DNA of 64,000 nt, taken from the NCBI RefSeq assembly GCF_008362905.1, contig NZ_VFJB01000007.1, forward strand, positions 21,936 through 85,935. The letters are read 5' to 3'. Each line of letters begins with the position of its first letter. Position 1 is the first letter of the stretch. Position numbers and translations under genes: made by a program. The DNA is from Deferribacter autotrophicus. Its GTDB lineage: Bacteria; Chrysiogenota; Deferribacteres; Deferribacterales; Deferribacteraceae. Shown in pieces: positions 54,841 through 64,000 of this stretch. The notes beneath the pieces were generated by a model. It ran no database searches. It was not told the DNA's origin and saw nothing but the letters and a program-made list of their open reading frames with translations.

Positions 54841-55122
54841 TGTACCATATATCCTGATATGAGAGGTAAAGTGTTTAAATTGAAATGTCAAAATTTCTAC
54901 GTTAAAATGAAAACAATTGGTAATAAAACTGATGTAAGTGAGGATCGATTGCATCTGCATGTACTTAGACATACAAAAGCTATTGAACTCATAAATGTTG
55001 GGATACCGTTAAACCATATTCAGTATTATTTAGGGCATGCGATTGTTTTAAACACTTCAATATGTCTATCAGTTACAGGTAAAGAGTTAGAACAGGTTAT
55101 AGAAGAAAAGGGTTTAATATAA
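54841..55122 (+). pseudogene. Decayed duplicate of the tyrosine recombinase
   Basis: From IYPDMRGKVFKLKCQNFYVK onward it aligns with the C-terminal half of the recombinase at 53375 (EYPEERGKVFKI). HVLRH, LGHAIVLNTS and TGKELEQVIEEKGLI are kept but the nucleophile Tyr is Cys (TSICLSVT) and the N-terminal half is absent. An inactive relic that brackets the nuclease and lipoprotein genes. Confidence 0.8.
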
Positions 55123-55200
55123 GCAGAAGTTTAAAATACGTAGTGTTGCCTTGAGGAGATTTAAAAATAAGGAAAAAATTATATTAAGGAGATAAGGAAT

Positions 55201-58200
55201 ATGAAAAGTAATAGCGATGAATTGAAGGAAAAACTCAAAGAAAAACTCAGAGAAATTTTTCAATTTGAAAACAAAAACTTAGATTTTGGTATCTATCGAA
55301 TAATGAATTACAAGCGTGAAGAAATTGAGGGATTTATTAAGGATGATTTAATAAAGGAAATTAAAGAGCAGTTGGCTTTACTAAATGAAGTGGAAAGAAG
55401 GAAAATTGAGGAAAATCTGAAAGAAATTTTATCAAAAAGCGGTGTTAAAAAATACCTTGAAGCATTACAAAAAGGTGATGAAGAAAGAACAAAGATTTAT
55501 AGAGAAGACTTTGCTAAGGACATAGAGGAATATGAAAGATTGGAGAAGCAATTAGAAGAAATCAGAATTTCAGAAGATTTAGAAAAAGCCATTTATAATC
55601 ATTTGATCAACTTCTTTTCTCGTTATTATGACGATGGGGATTTTATAAGCAAAAGAAGGTATGGGAAGAATGAAAAATATTGTATTCCATATAATGGTGA
55701 AGAAGTTTTTCTTTACTGGGTTAATAAAGATCAGTATTACATAAAAACTACTGAATATTTTAAAAAATATACTTTTTATTTAGACAGTCTTATTGGTAAA
55801 TTAAAAGTTAACTTCAGGGTTGTAGAAGCAGAAGAGGAAAAAGGTAATGTTAAAGCACAAGAGAAAAAGTTTTTCGTTTTGAATGATAAAATTTTTGATT
55901 ATGACGGGAAAAAGAAAGAGTTGAATATTTATTTTGAATATAGGGGTTTAACAGAAGAGGAAGAAAAGAAATACAAGCATGGAAACACAGTATCGCAGGA
56001 CAAAGCCAACGAGGAAACGATAAGAATTTTACAGGAAAAAATTCCTGAAAATAGCTTGGCAAGTTTAATATTTGAAAAAGAAAGAGAAAAAACCATAATT
56101 GAAAAACAGCTTTACAGATACACAAGAAGAAATACCACCGACTATTTCATTCATAAGGATTTGAAAGGATTTTTGGAAAGGGAGTTAGATTTCTACATAA
56201 AGAACGAATTTTTGAATTTGGAAGATCTGAGAGTTTTGGAAGAAAGTGGGTATTTTGATAAGTTAAGACTTTATCTTATCGGAGTTAGAGCATTTAGGAA
56301 TATTGCTTTAAAAATAATTGAGTTTTTAGCACAGATTGAAAATTTCCAGAAGAAAATTTGGGAGAAAAAGAAGTTTGTTATTGATACGCATTATGTAATT
56401 ACTCTGGACAAAATAAAAGAGTATGCAGGAGAAGAGTTTTTAGAAAATATTCTGGACGAAATTTTGTGTAATGAGAAGCAATTGGAAGAATGGAAAGAGT
56501 TGTTTGAAATTGAGGTTAAAGATAAGAAAGATTTAATTGTTAATAATACTTTACAAGGAAAAGAATGGAAGAAATTGCCAATAGATACAAAATATTTTGA
56601 TGAAGAATTTAAGTGGAAGTTATTAGTTGCTTTGAGTGAAAAGAATGATTTAGATGAGATTTTAGATGGGGTTTTGATTAAGTCTGAGAATTTTCAGGCT
56701 TTGAATTTACTTTTGAATAAGTATTATAAGAAAGTGCAGACTATATATATTGACCCGCCGTATAATACTGGAAATGATGATTTTTTATATAAAGATAAAT
56801 ATAAACATTCTTCGTGGATCACATTAATGTCCAACAGATTGGACTTATCAAAATATTTTATAAAAGAAGAAGGAAGTATTTTTACAAGCATTGATGATAC
56901 TGAAGATGCTTACTTAAAACTTCTTTTTAATTCAATTTTTGGTGAGAGAAATTTTTTAAATTCCATTGCATATGAACGTTCAAGTGTTTCGGGATTAGGT
57001 CAAGGAAGCACATTTCTAGTTAATACTCACGAAACGATCTTAAGCTATTCAAAAAATAAAATTAAATTAAAAACTTATGATCTAAACGGTGAATATCCTT
57101 TCAGATATGAAGATATGAAAAGATATAATAAAATATTAGTAGATGAAGGGATGAAAAATGAATTAATGAGGTTTCAAGCCCCATCTACAGGTGAGGATGT
57201 TATTATATATGAACATAAAAATCCTACAATAGAAACAATATCATTAGCTTCTTATGAAAAGAGAATGAAAGAAATAGAAAGTATTTACATCGATAATTTT
57301 AATAGAATTTTCAGGTTAACTATAGTTCAAAAAGAAAATAGATTCCAAAGAAAATTAATGGAAATTTGCAAAAAGGGTTTTTTTTCTGTCGAATATCTAG
57401 TATCTAGAGGAAAGAATAAAGGAAAAAGAGTTAAAATATTTCTTTATAATGGTCAAGTTTTAGCATGGTTAAAAGATACCGCAAAAATAGAAAATAATAA
57501 AATTATTAAAACAAACAAATTATCTGATTTTTGGCCTCATTCGTTTATTCCCAAAGCAGACTTATCTAATGAAGGAAAAGTTACGTTGAATAGGGGTAAA
57601 AAACCAGAGGCTTTATTAAAACTTATAATATTAGCTTCATCTAATGAAAGTAATATAGTATTAGATTTTTTCTTAGGAAGTGCAACAACAACAGCAGTAG
57701 CTCACAAATTGAAAAGAAAATGGATAGGAATAGAAATAGAGAAATATTTTGAGAATTTGGCGTTAAAAAGAATGAAATATGTTTTAAATGGTGAACAAAC
57801 AGGTATCTCAAAAGAAGTAAACTGGCGAGGTGGTGGTTTTTTCAAATACCACACTTTAGAGCAATACGAAGATGCTTTAGAAAACATTGAGTTTGAAGAA
57901 ACAAATAAATTAATGTTTGAACTTCCTGATTATTTTGTTAAATACATGCTTGAATGGGAGACAAAAAACAGCAATACTTTTTTAAATCTTGAAAAATTGA
58001 AAAATCCTTTTAATTATAGATTAAAAATAATGGAAGATTATCAGCAAAAAGAAGTTAAAACTGATGTAATAGAAACCTTCAATTATTTACTTGGCTTACA
58101 TGTTAGCAAATACAGAATTTTAGAAGATAATGATAGAAAATACGTTTTTGTCTTTGGTGAAAAAGAAGGTAAGAGAATTGCTATTGTTTGGAGAAGTATA

Positions 58201-58356
58201 GAGGATATTGATTTTGAAAAGGATAAGGAAGTTATTGAAGAAAACATAAAAGACTTTGAACCAGACGAGACTTATATAAATGGAGAGGCATTGGTTAAAA
58301 ACTTTAGGCATATAGAGCCTTTATTTAAATCTTCAATGTTTGAGAAGGTGGAGTAA
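55201..58356 (+). CDS. mod: Type III restriction-modification methyltransferase (Mod)
   Basis: 1051 aa. Catalytic [17 protein letters not shown] near residue 517, [20 protein letters not shown], and SAM motif [20 protein letters not shown] near 821: N6-adenine beta-class Mod. The ~480-residue N-terminal part ([20 protein letters not shown]) is longer than in classical Mod and typical of large Mod variants. It recognises DNA and is needed by Res for cutting. The res gene starts 2 nt after its stop. Confidence 0.9.
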   Translation: MKSNSDELKEKLKEKLREIFQFENKNLDFGIYRIMNYKREEIEGFIKDDLIKEIKEQLALLNEVERRKIEENLKEILSKSGVKKYLEALQKGDEERTKIYREDFAKDIEEYERLEKQLEEIRISEDLEKAIYNHLINFFSRYYDDGDFISKRRYGKNEKYCIPYNGEEVFLYWVNKDQYYIKTTEYFKKYTFYLDSLIGKLKVNFRVVEAEEEKGNVKAQEKKFFVLNDKIFDYDGKKKELNIYFEYRGLTEEEEKKYKHGNTVSQDKANEETIRILQEKIPENSLASLIFEKEREKTIIEKQLYRYTRRNTTDYFIHKDLKGFLERELDFYIKNEFLNLEDLRVLEESGYFDKLRLYLIGVRAFRNIALKIIEFLAQIENFQKKIWEKKKFVIDTHYVITLDKIKEYAGEEFLENILDEILCNEKQLEEWKELFEIEVKDKKDLIVNNTLQGKEWKKLPIDTKYFDEEFKWKLLVALSEKNDLDEILDGVLIKSENFQALNLLLNKYYKKVQTIYIDPPYNTGNDDFLYKDKYKHSSWITLMSNRLDLSKYFIKEEGSIFTSIDDTEDAYLKLLFNSIFGERNFLNSIAYERSSVSGLGQGSTFLVNTHETILSYSKNKIKLKTYDLNGEYPFRYEDMKRYNKILVDEGMKNELMRFQAPSTGEDVIIYEHKNPTIETISLASYEKRMKEIESIYIDNFNRIFRLTIVQKENRFQRKLMEICKKGFFSVEYLVSRGKNKGKRVKIFLYNGQVLAWLKDTAKIENNKIIKTNKLSDFWPHSFIPKADLSNEGKVTLNRGKKPEALLKLIILASSNESNIVLDFFLGSATTTAVAHKLKRKWIGIEIEKYFENLALKRMKYVLNGEQTGISKEVNWRGGGFFKYHTLEQYEDALENIEFEETNKLMFELPDYFVKYMLEWETKNSNTFLNLEKLKNPFNYRLKIMEDYQQKEVKTDVIETFNYLLGLHVSKYRILEDNDRKYVFVFGEKEGKRIAIVWRSIEDIDFEKDKEVIEENIKDFEPDETYINGEALVKNFRHIEPLFKSSMFEKVE

Positions 58357-58357
58357 A

Positions 58358-61300
58358 ATGAAGTTAGAAAAGCATCTGGTTTTAAACAAATATTTACTCA
58401 ATCTTTTCGGTTTTAATGAATTTAATGAATTAAGAGAGAAGCTAAAAGATACAGAAGAAGGTTATGATTCCATGGGAAGGAGTTGCTTTGTTGATGTTTT
58501 AATTGGACTAAAACCAGAATGGGAAGATTTGTTTTTAAGATATGATGAAGCAATAAGAGAGTATGTAGAAAGATTAAGACAGAACAGAAAACAGCCGAAC
58601 TTCAATCTTAAATACTTCCAGTATTTAGCGGTTTTATTCCCAGAAATGTTTTTAGATAGATATTACAACGATAGACAGAGGTTTTTAAATGAATTAAACG
58701 AATTTTTAAAAGAGTTTAACATAGAAAACGGAATAAAAATAACTTCTTTCACAGAACAAGACCTTAAAAAACTCGCCTTCTGGATGGCAACTGGAAGCGG
58801 AAAAACTCTTATAATGCATATAAATTACTGGCAGATTATGAAGTATTCTAAAAATAACTGGGACAACATAATTCTGATTACTCCAAACGAAGGATTATCA
58901 AAACAGCATTATGAAGAATTAAAGTCAAGTGGTATTCCATGCAAATTATATGATGGAAACATTGATAATTTAAAAACAAGAAATGGAGAAGTTTTAATTA
59001 TTGATATCCACAAACTTACAGAGGAAAAGAAAGGAGAAGGGGTAAGCATAGATATTTCCTATTTTGATGGGAAAAATTTGGTTTTCATAGATGAAGGACA
59101 TAAAGGACAAAAATCAGAAGAACGGAAATGGAAAAGGTTAAGAGAGGAAATAGGTAAAGACGGATTTTTATTTGAATACTCGGCAACCTTTGGACAGGTT
59201 ATAGGAAAGAATAAGGATTTGCTTGAAGAATATGCCAAAGCAATAATCTTCGATTACTCCTATAAGTACTTCTATACAGATGGATACGGCAAGGATTTTT
59301 ATGTTTATAACATACAATCACAAAAAAAAGAAAATAAAGAATACTATTCAGAAGAACAGCAAAATTTACTGCTTACAGCGGGATTACTATCTTTTTATGA
59401 GCAATTAACTATTTTTGAAAATAATAAAGAAAAATTAAGAGAATACAATATTGAAAAACCTTTATGGATTTTTGTTGGGAGTAAAGTTTCAGGGAAAGGT
59501 TTAGATTCTGATGTAGTAAGAGTAATTCAATTTTTAGAAAAAACAACAAGAGATGAAAAATATCTAAACGATAATGTTAAAAAGATATTAAAAGGAGAAT
59601 CGGGACTTATTGACAATGAAGGAAATGATATTTTTAATGGAAAATTTGAATATATAAGAAAACTTCCATTTGAAAAAATTACAGAAGGTATCTATCAGAA
59701 AATATTTGGTGGAAAAGGAAAAATTGAAATTTACGAGATAAAAAATGCTGAAGGTGAAATAGGGCTTAAAACTTCTACAGCAGAAAAATATTTTAGTGTT
59801 ATTAATGTGGGTGATGTGGGCAGTCTTTTGTTTTATTTTAAACCGGAAAAAGTAAGAGAAAAAATAGAGAAGTTAAAGAAAGACAAGAAAAAGAACGAAG
59901 AAAAGAAGAACAAAGAAATTAATGAATTAAATGAAATTTTAAATTATATTGAAAAGCATGATAATTTAATTCCTAAAGAAGATCATTTTAGTCAATCGTT
60001 ATTTTTTGGAATAAATGAAAGTGATTCTCACATAAACATTCTAATTGGCTCTAAAAAGTTTATTGAAGGATGGAACTCTTGGCGTGTATCAAATATGGGA
60101 TTGATTAACATGGGAAAAAGCGAAGGATCACAAATTATCCAACTCTTTGGAAGAGGAGTAAGGCTAAAAGGTAAAGAGTATTCTTTAAAGAGGGCGGAAA
60201 ATCCTGACTATAAATTAAAAGCACTGCAAACACTTTTCATTTTTGGTTTAAATGCAGATTATATAAATGCATTCCTCGCAACGCTAGAGAAAGAAGAAGT
60301 AGATTATGAGGAAATAACCATTCCGATCAAATTTAACATGTCTGAAAGATGGGAAGGAAAGATTTATACGATAAAAACAAAAGATGACTTTAATTTTCTC
60401 AATCATCCTTTGAAACTTACTATAGATGAAAATATCTTGAGAGATATTAATATTAACCTTAGACCAAAAATTACCATAACACGTGGTTTGAGTGTTGGTA
60501 CTGCTGATTCGGTAATAGATGATTCACTAACAATACCACAAGAGTATTTTGAGATTGTTGACTGGGATTCTTTTTATTCTGAAATTATAAATTATAAAAT
60601 TACAAAAGGAATGTTTAATTTGATTATTGATCGAGAGATTATAAAGCAAATAGTAAAATCAGGAAAATATAAAATATTTTTACATGAAGCAGCGGGAATA
60701 AGTGTTGAGAATAATAATGGAAAACCTGTTTTGAAAATTCGCTCATTTGAAGGTATAAAAAAATTCCACGAAATTATTTTAATGGCTTTGAAAGATTACA
60801 TTTTCAAATTTTATAGGAAAGAAGAGAAAAGAAAAACTATGGACTATTTGGAAGTTGAACCATTAACAATAAATGAGCATTCTTTCATGTATCCTGAAAA
60901 TAAAGAGGTCATACTCAAAATTCCGAAAAAATTAGCAAGCGATATTGAAGAGGTTATAAAACAACTTGAAGAATACGATTCAAATAATGATGAGTTGCCA
61001 GAGATATGGAAAAAGTGGGATTCTTTTATTGTTCATCTTAATAACCATTTATACACTCCGCTAATAATATGGAAGAAAAATAAGGAAGAAACAAAATCAA
61101 TTCCTGTTAAGTTGAATAAAGGAGAAACAAAGTTTGTAACGGAATTAAGAGTGTTTTTAAACAGAAATAAAGAATTACTTAAAGAATATGATATATTTTT
61201 GCTTAGAAATCTCTCCAGAAAAGGGATAGGATTTTTCTTTAGCTCTGGCTTCTATCCCGATTTTATTATTTGGGTTAAAAATGAGAGCAAGCAGAATGTT

Positions 61301-61615
61301 ATTTTCATTGATCCAAAAGGTTTGCAGACCAGTGGTGTTAGAAATTTCTATCATGATAAAATTCAGTTCTGTGTTTCTTACATTAAAAAAATAGAAAGTA
61401 AAGTAAACAAGGCATTGAAGAATAAAAATGAAAAAATTAACTTACAGTTGGATGCTTTTATCCTTTCTGTATCCTCTTATGATGATGTTAAAACAACCTT
61501 TGGCGATGGTAAGAATTCCAAAGACGAATTTGAAGCACATAACATTATATTTGAAGAAGACACCAAGTATATTAGAAAAATCTTTGAAAAAGTAGGAGTG
61601 ATCGCAAATAACTAA
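58358..61615 (+). CDS. res: Type III restriction enzyme helicase-nuclease (Res)
   Basis: 1085 aa from ATG 58358 (GGTGGAG 5 nt upstream). Walker A WMATGSGKTLIMHINYWQ near residue 145, DEGH box (FIDEGHKGQ) near 245, motif VI IQLFGRGVRLKGKE, and a C-terminal nuclease with GFYPDFIIWVKN and IFIDPKGLQ (PD...DxK). Complete, so the system is probably active. Its stop codon touches an attC-like site. Confidence 0.9.
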   Translation: MKLEKHLVLNKYLLNLFGFNEFNELREKLKDTEEGYDSMGRSCFVDVLIGLKPEWEDLFLRYDEAIREYVERLRQNRKQPNFNLKYFQYLAVLFPEMFLDRYYNDRQRFLNELNEFLKEFNIENGIKITSFTEQDLKKLAFWMATGSGKTLIMHINYWQIMKYSKNNWDNIILITPNEGLSKQHYEELKSSGIPCKLYDGNIDNLKTRNGEVLIIDIHKLTEEKKGEGVSIDISYFDGKNLVFIDEGHKGQKSEERKWKRLREEIGKDGFLFEYSATFGQVIGKNKDLLEEYAKAIIFDYSYKYFYTDGYGKDFYVYNIQSQKKENKEYYSEEQQNLLLTAGLLSFYEQLTIFENNKEKLREYNIEKPLWIFVGSKVSGKGLDSDVVRVIQFLEKTTRDEKYLNDNVKKILKGESGLIDNEGNDIFNGKFEYIRKLPFEKITEGIYQKIFGGKGKIEIYEIKNAEGEIGLKTSTAEKYFSVINVGDVGSLLFYFKPEKVREKIEKLKKDKKKNEEKKNKEINELNEILNYIEKHDNLIPKEDHFSQSLFFGINESDSHINILIGSKKFIEGWNSWRVSNMGLINMGKSEGSQIIQLFGRGVRLKGKEYSLKRAENPDYKLKALQTLFIFGLNADYINAFLATLEKEEVDYEEITIPIKFNMSERWEGKIYTIKTKDDFNFLNHPLKLTIDENILRDININLRPKITITRGLSVGTADSVIDDSLTIPQEYFEIVDWDSFYSEIINYKITKGMFNLIIDREIIKQIVKSGKYKIFLHEAAGISVENNNGKPVLKIRSFEGIKKFHEIILMALKDYIFKFYRKEEKRKTMDYLEVEPLTINEHSFMYPENKEVILKIPKKLASDIEEVIKQLEEYDSNNDELPEIWKKWDSFIVHLNNHLYTPLIIWKKNKEETKSIPVKLNKGETKFVTELRVFLNRNKELLKEYDIFLLRNLSRKGIGFFFSSGFYPDFIIWVKNESKQNVIFIDPKGLQTSGVRNFYHDKIQFCVSYIKKIESKVNKALKNKNEKINLQLDAFILSVSSYDDVKTTFGDGKNSKDEFEAHNIIFEEDTKYIRKIFEKVGVIANN

Positions 61616-61755
61616 AAATTTTGGCGGCGTGAGAACTCTTCGAAAGCTTTCGCTTTGTTCGAATTTGCTATCAGGTGTAGATGTGACTTTGCCTTCTGCT
61701 ACGTCCAAATTTCGCTTTACAGCGAAACTTTACATATCCCCAAAACATTAGGCGA
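61609..61755 (+). repeat. attC-like site (copy b)
   Basis: Begins at the res stop: CTAAAAATTTTGG (61612-61624) is nearly complementary to CCAAAACATTAG (61740-61751), and ATTAGGC (variant of the GTTRRRY core) ends it. The interior has GAACTCTTCGAAAGC and TTTCGCTTTACAGCGAAA hairpins. The dimensions (~145 bp) fit a long attC; the match is less exact than copy c. Confidence 0.45.
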
Positions 61756-61835
61756 AATAATTTGGGGCTATTAAAATGGTAATATTTTAATATGGCAAAA
61801 AATTTCAAGAATATAGATATAGTGGTGAGGATGCA

Positions 61836-62501
61836 TTGGAAAAAGAAATTGTAGATAATTCACAGTTATTTTTTGGAAAACATACAATATACATTGATGT
61901 AAAAAGGAAGATAGAGTTTAAAGCATTAGGAGGAACAATACCAGATGGGTTCCTATTTGATTTCTCTAATAAAGAAGAACCCGAGTTTTATATAGTAGAA
62001 GTGGAATTTAAAAACCACGACTTTTATAAACACATTTTTCCGCAAATAACCAAATTTTTTGCATTTTTTAAAAATAGAAAGAGTCAATCAGAGTTGGTTG
62101 AAAAAATATTTTCAATTGTAAATACAGATATAAAATTAAAGAAAGAGTTCAAAAAATATTTAGGAGAAAAAGAAATTTATAAGTCAATCAAAGATACCAT
62201 TGATAGCAGCCAAAACATTTTATTGATTATAGATGATAATAAAGATGAACTCCTAGAAATAATGGAAACATATTCCAATACATGGGGTAAGATGGTAAAA
62301 TTTTTGATTTTAAAAAAATTTGTTAATAATAATGAATTCATTTATGTTATTGAGCCAGACTTTGAAAATATTGAATATGGATTTGCAGAATCAGTTGATA
62401 AAGCTGAACGTGAAGAACTTGAGTATACTGAAGAGTTTCATTTAGAAGGTATTAATGATAATTCAAAGCGGCTTATTTTAAGATCAAAGAAGAACTATTA
62501 A
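61836..62501 (+). CDS. Predicted nuclease-fold cassette protein
   Basis: 221 aa from TTG 61836, with GGTGAGG 5 nt upstream. ALGGTIPDGFLFDFSNKEEP then EFYIVEVEFKNHDFYKHIFP gives PD...ExE/K-like strands of the restriction-nuclease fold, though the final Lys position is Glu. The remainder is helical and acidic. Lies between attC-like sites b and c, so probably a gene cassette. Specific function unknown. Confidence 0.55.
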   Translation: MEKEIVDNSQLFFGKHTIYIDVKRKIEFKALGGTIPDGFLFDFSNKEEPEFYIVEVEFKNHDFYKHIFPQITKFFAFFKNRKSQSELVEKIFSIVNTDIKLKKEFKKYLGEKEIYKSIKDTIDSSQNILLIIDDNKDELLEIMETYSNTWGKMVKFLILKKFVNNNEFIYVIEPDFENIEYGFAESVDKAEREELEYTEEFHLEGINDNSKRLILRSKKNY

Positions 62502-62611
62502 AAATTAACAAAGATTTAGTTTTTAATCCCCAAAAATATTATATTTCAATTATTTATAATAAGAATATAGCGTTTTTTATATTCAGAAAGAAGAAAATAA
62601 GGTTAATAGTT

Positions 62612-62797
62612 ATGTTACCTGGAGATGATGTTAGACTAAAAATAAAAAATCACAATATAAAACATCTTTCTGAAAGTGTTCAAAAATTTTATAATGGACC
62701 TAGTTGTGAAATTATTATAGATAATAAAGAAAATTTGGACGAGATTATTAATCTTTTTAAATATCTTATAAGTGAAAATAAAAATGACTTCGTCTAA
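62612..62797 (+). CDS. Small cassette protein, unknown
   Basis: 61 aa: MLPGDDVRLKIKNHNIKHLS then ESVQKFYNGPSCEIIIDNKE. Alpha-beta, no recognised family. Its stop codon (62795-62797) lies inside the first core of attC c, exactly as in integron gene cassettes. Confidence 0.6.
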   Translation: MLPGDDVRLKIKNHNIKHLSESVQKFYNGPSCEIIIDNKENLDEIINLFKYLISENKNDFV

Positions 62798-62882
62798 CAA
62801 GCGGGTATCTGGTTTCGGCACTTCGTGTCTTCGCCCAAATTCGCCCATCGGGTGAACTTCAGATACCCGCGGAACGTTAGTG
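62792..62882 (+). repeat. Integron attC recombination site (copy c)
   Basis: R'' GTCTAAC (62792-62798), left arm GCGGGTATCTG, central GGCACTTCGTGTC hairpin, right arm CAGATACCCGC and R' GTTAGTG (62876-62882). The arms are perfect 11-bp inverted complements and CTAAC pairs with GTTAG. The 91-bp length, imperfect palindrome and overlap with a stop codon are diagnostic of attC. Confidence 0.8.
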
Positions 62883-62907
62883 AAGTTTGGAAATTTTTTA
62901 AATATTC

Positions 62908-63219
62908 TTGCGTGCAGGCCTTCTTTTTCGTGAAAGTTTAAACAAGACAGAATTCAAGGTATTTTTTCCCCAGCCTTATGCAAGAATACACTATCTCAAT
63001 GAAACAGGCAATAAGGGTGTGGCTATATGGAAATTGAGGAACGAAAAAGAAAAAAAGGATCTAAAAGTTAATTTACAAATCACTGGCTGGGCTAAAATAG
63101 AAAGCATCAAGAAAGGATATTTAAATAAATTTAATCCAACAAAAGTTTATATTCCAGCAGTTGGATTTATAGAAAAAGATGAAAAAGATGAAAAAGAAAT
63201 TCTCATTGGTTTGAATTAA
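62908..63219 (+). CDS. Hypothetical cassette protein, start uncertain
   Basis: 103 aa if TTG 62908 is the start; no ribosome site is evident, so the gene may be truncated at its 5' end. FKVFFPQPYARIHYLNETGN and KVNLQITGWAKIESIKKGYL suggest a beta domain. Follows attC c by 25 nt, the expected place for a cassette gene. No family recognised. Confidence 0.45.
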   Translation: MRAGLLFRESLNKTEFKVFFPQPYARIHYLNETGNKGVAIWKLRNEKEKKDLKVNLQITGWAKIESIKKGYLNKFNPTKVYIPAVGFIEKDEKDEKEILIGLN

Positions 63220-63455
63220 AAGACAATGAGTTTATTTTGGCAGTTTGAATCGAGCAAAATTATTACAAAATTTGTTATATAATAATAAAACCTGTGCCTA
63301 ATGAATATAAGCATGTTTACGATAAATGGGTTATGAAATTAAAAAAAGATAATTTTCTTATTTTATGATAAAATAATTATGAGTTAGCATAAACGGAGAG
63401 TCGGCAAAGATAAGTTTGAAGTTATAAGCTAACAATAATATAAAGGTATGAAAAA
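63220..63455. other. Intergenic stretch
   Basis: AT-rich with no ORF. GTTAGCATAAAC (63382 region) and AAGCTAAC (63426 region) form a short inverted pair that could be a degenerate attC-type core. Nothing else supported. Confidence 0.3.
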
Positions 63456-63713
63456 ATGGAAAATAAAAACATTAATGAAATTAAAAAGTTGGTTTTAGAA
63501 AAAGCAAAGTTACCGAAACTTATTATTTATGAATGGGGTGAAGGAATACCTAATTATTGTAATATTAGTGTTAATTTAAACAAGTTTGAATGTTGGTATA
63601 TTAAATACAACTTTAAATGTGGTAATCAAAAATTAGAATCTGCAAGGATCTTGATTCTAGATAAAAAGTCTAATGAAGTATTATTTGATGGTCCATGTAA
63701 TAATGAGGGGTAA
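63456..63713 (+). CDS. Hypothetical small protein
   Basis: 85 aa: INEIKKLVLEKAKLPKLIIY then EWGEGIPNYCNISVNLNKFE. Alpha-beta with three Cys. A weak AAAGGTATG-type ribosome site precedes. Possibly another cassette gene. No family recognised. Confidence 0.5.
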   Translation: MENKNINEIKKLVLEKAKLPKLIIYEWGEGIPNYCNISVNLNKFECWYIKYNFKCGNQKLESARILILDKKSNEVLFDGPCNNEG

Positions 63714-63858
63714 TTAAATATAATAAATTGAGACTGAAATAAATTATTATCCCAATTTCTACTTTAATTTACAGTGGGTTGCTGATTATTCATAAAATCA
63801 AGTGATTTTGAAAAAAACATTATCTTTAGAGAGAACCAGTTTGCTTATCTAATTATAA
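63714..63858. other. Intergenic stretch before the right-edge fragment
   Basis: About 145 AT-rich bases without an ORF or clear repeat. It may contain the boundary between element and host DNA. Confidence 0.3.
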
Positions 63859-64000
63859 AAAAACAGAAAATTTAATAACTTAGAACTATGTAAGACAGGT
63901 TGTATAGGTTTTTGCGGAGAAGAACCTCTTGTAAATATAAAGATGCCGGGCAAAAGTATAGTAGTGCTACATAGAGTAACACCTAATGATGTGGATGATA
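63859..64000 (+). pseudogene. 5'-truncated NuoF/hydrogenase-type thioredoxin-like [2Fe-2S] protein fragment
   Basis: The frame opens after a stop at 63856 with no start codon and reads NLELCKTGCIGFCGEEPLVN then IKMPGKSIVVLHRVTPNDVD to the window edge. TGCxGxC-EPLV and VTPxDV are the N-terminal motifs of NADH-binding NuoF/HoxF/HydB subunits. The two earlier cysteines expected ~40 residues upstream are missing, so the gene is cut at its 5' end. It continues past the window. Confidence 0.7.

Overview
The window is a low-GC (roughly one third G+C) stretch that reads as a large conjugative plasmid or integrative conjugative element of a Gram-negative bacterium. The F-type type IV secretion genes (pilin, TraL, TraE, TraK, TraB, lipoprotein TraV, TraC) imply an outer membrane. 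The gene dialect and AT-richness suggest a lineage such as Deferribacterota, Aquificota or Campylobacterota, but nothing here fixes the taxon. No rRNA, tRNA or CRISPR array was seen.

Layout. 0-2.3 kb: accessory genes (endonuclease III-like protein, DUF457 membrane protein, lytic transglycosylase) with an integron attC-like half site. 2.5-3.8 kb: two toxin-antitoxin pairs (RelE type and MazF type) on the minus strand. 4.0-5.6 kb: type II restriction-modification pair. 5.7-7.7 kb: a control region with two divergent paralogous HTH repressors, an ImmA-like protein and an 11-bp inverted repeat between them. 7.7-15.8 kb: replication and maintenance (initiator containing iteron-like repeats, DnaB-type helicase, recombination-related proteins with SSB-like tails, tandem DUF736 protein, excisionase-like HTH, ParB-like protein). 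16.5-24.6 kb: tra operon ending in a possible cyclic-di-GMP module (MshEN-like plus EAL). 24.7-26.4 kb: ParM/ParR-like segregation genes.

27.4-38 kb is the most unusual part. Single-stranded-DNA and recombination genes (SSB, RecT, Cas4/RecB-like nuclease, RadC-like protein, DUF6094-like methylase, SNF2 helicase), small unknown genes and tiny membrane proteins lie here. Eleven genes are each preceded by a separate copy of a GC-rich leader. In each copy a strong hairpin is followed by an anti-Shine-Dalgarno segment complementary both to the gene's own ribosome binding site and, alternatively, to the left arm of the hairpin. Stem sequences differ between copies while both pairings are kept, the signature expected of a family of bistable RNA switches. 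A twelfth gene has a larger, different leader that also sequesters its ribosome binding site.

38.2-40.0 kb: IS607-type element with intact TnpB and broken TnpA. 40.2-43.4 kb: DsbC-like protein, TraD-like coupling ATPase and DUF4400-like protein. 43.7-49.2 kb (minus strand): methyltransferase-HerA-NurA with small partners including a HEPN-like protein, a probable defence operon. 49.3-53.1 kb (minus strand): single cargo genes, four of them driven by near-identical copies of one ~83-bp promoter repeat. 53.4-55.1 kb: tyrosine recombinase and a decayed duplicate bracketing a nuclease and a lipoprotein. 55.2-61.6 kb: type III restriction-modification. 61.6-63.7 kb: cassette-like genes with attC-like sites. 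The window ends in a 5'-truncated NuoF-like reading frame.

The replication, partition and transfer genes form the element's backbone, three restriction or defence loci and two toxin-antitoxin pairs its cargo. The RNA-leader regulon looks like a coordinately controlled toolkit for incoming or recombining DNA. No relaxase and none of TraW/U/N/F/H/G lie in the window, so the transfer system is either incomplete or continues outside it.
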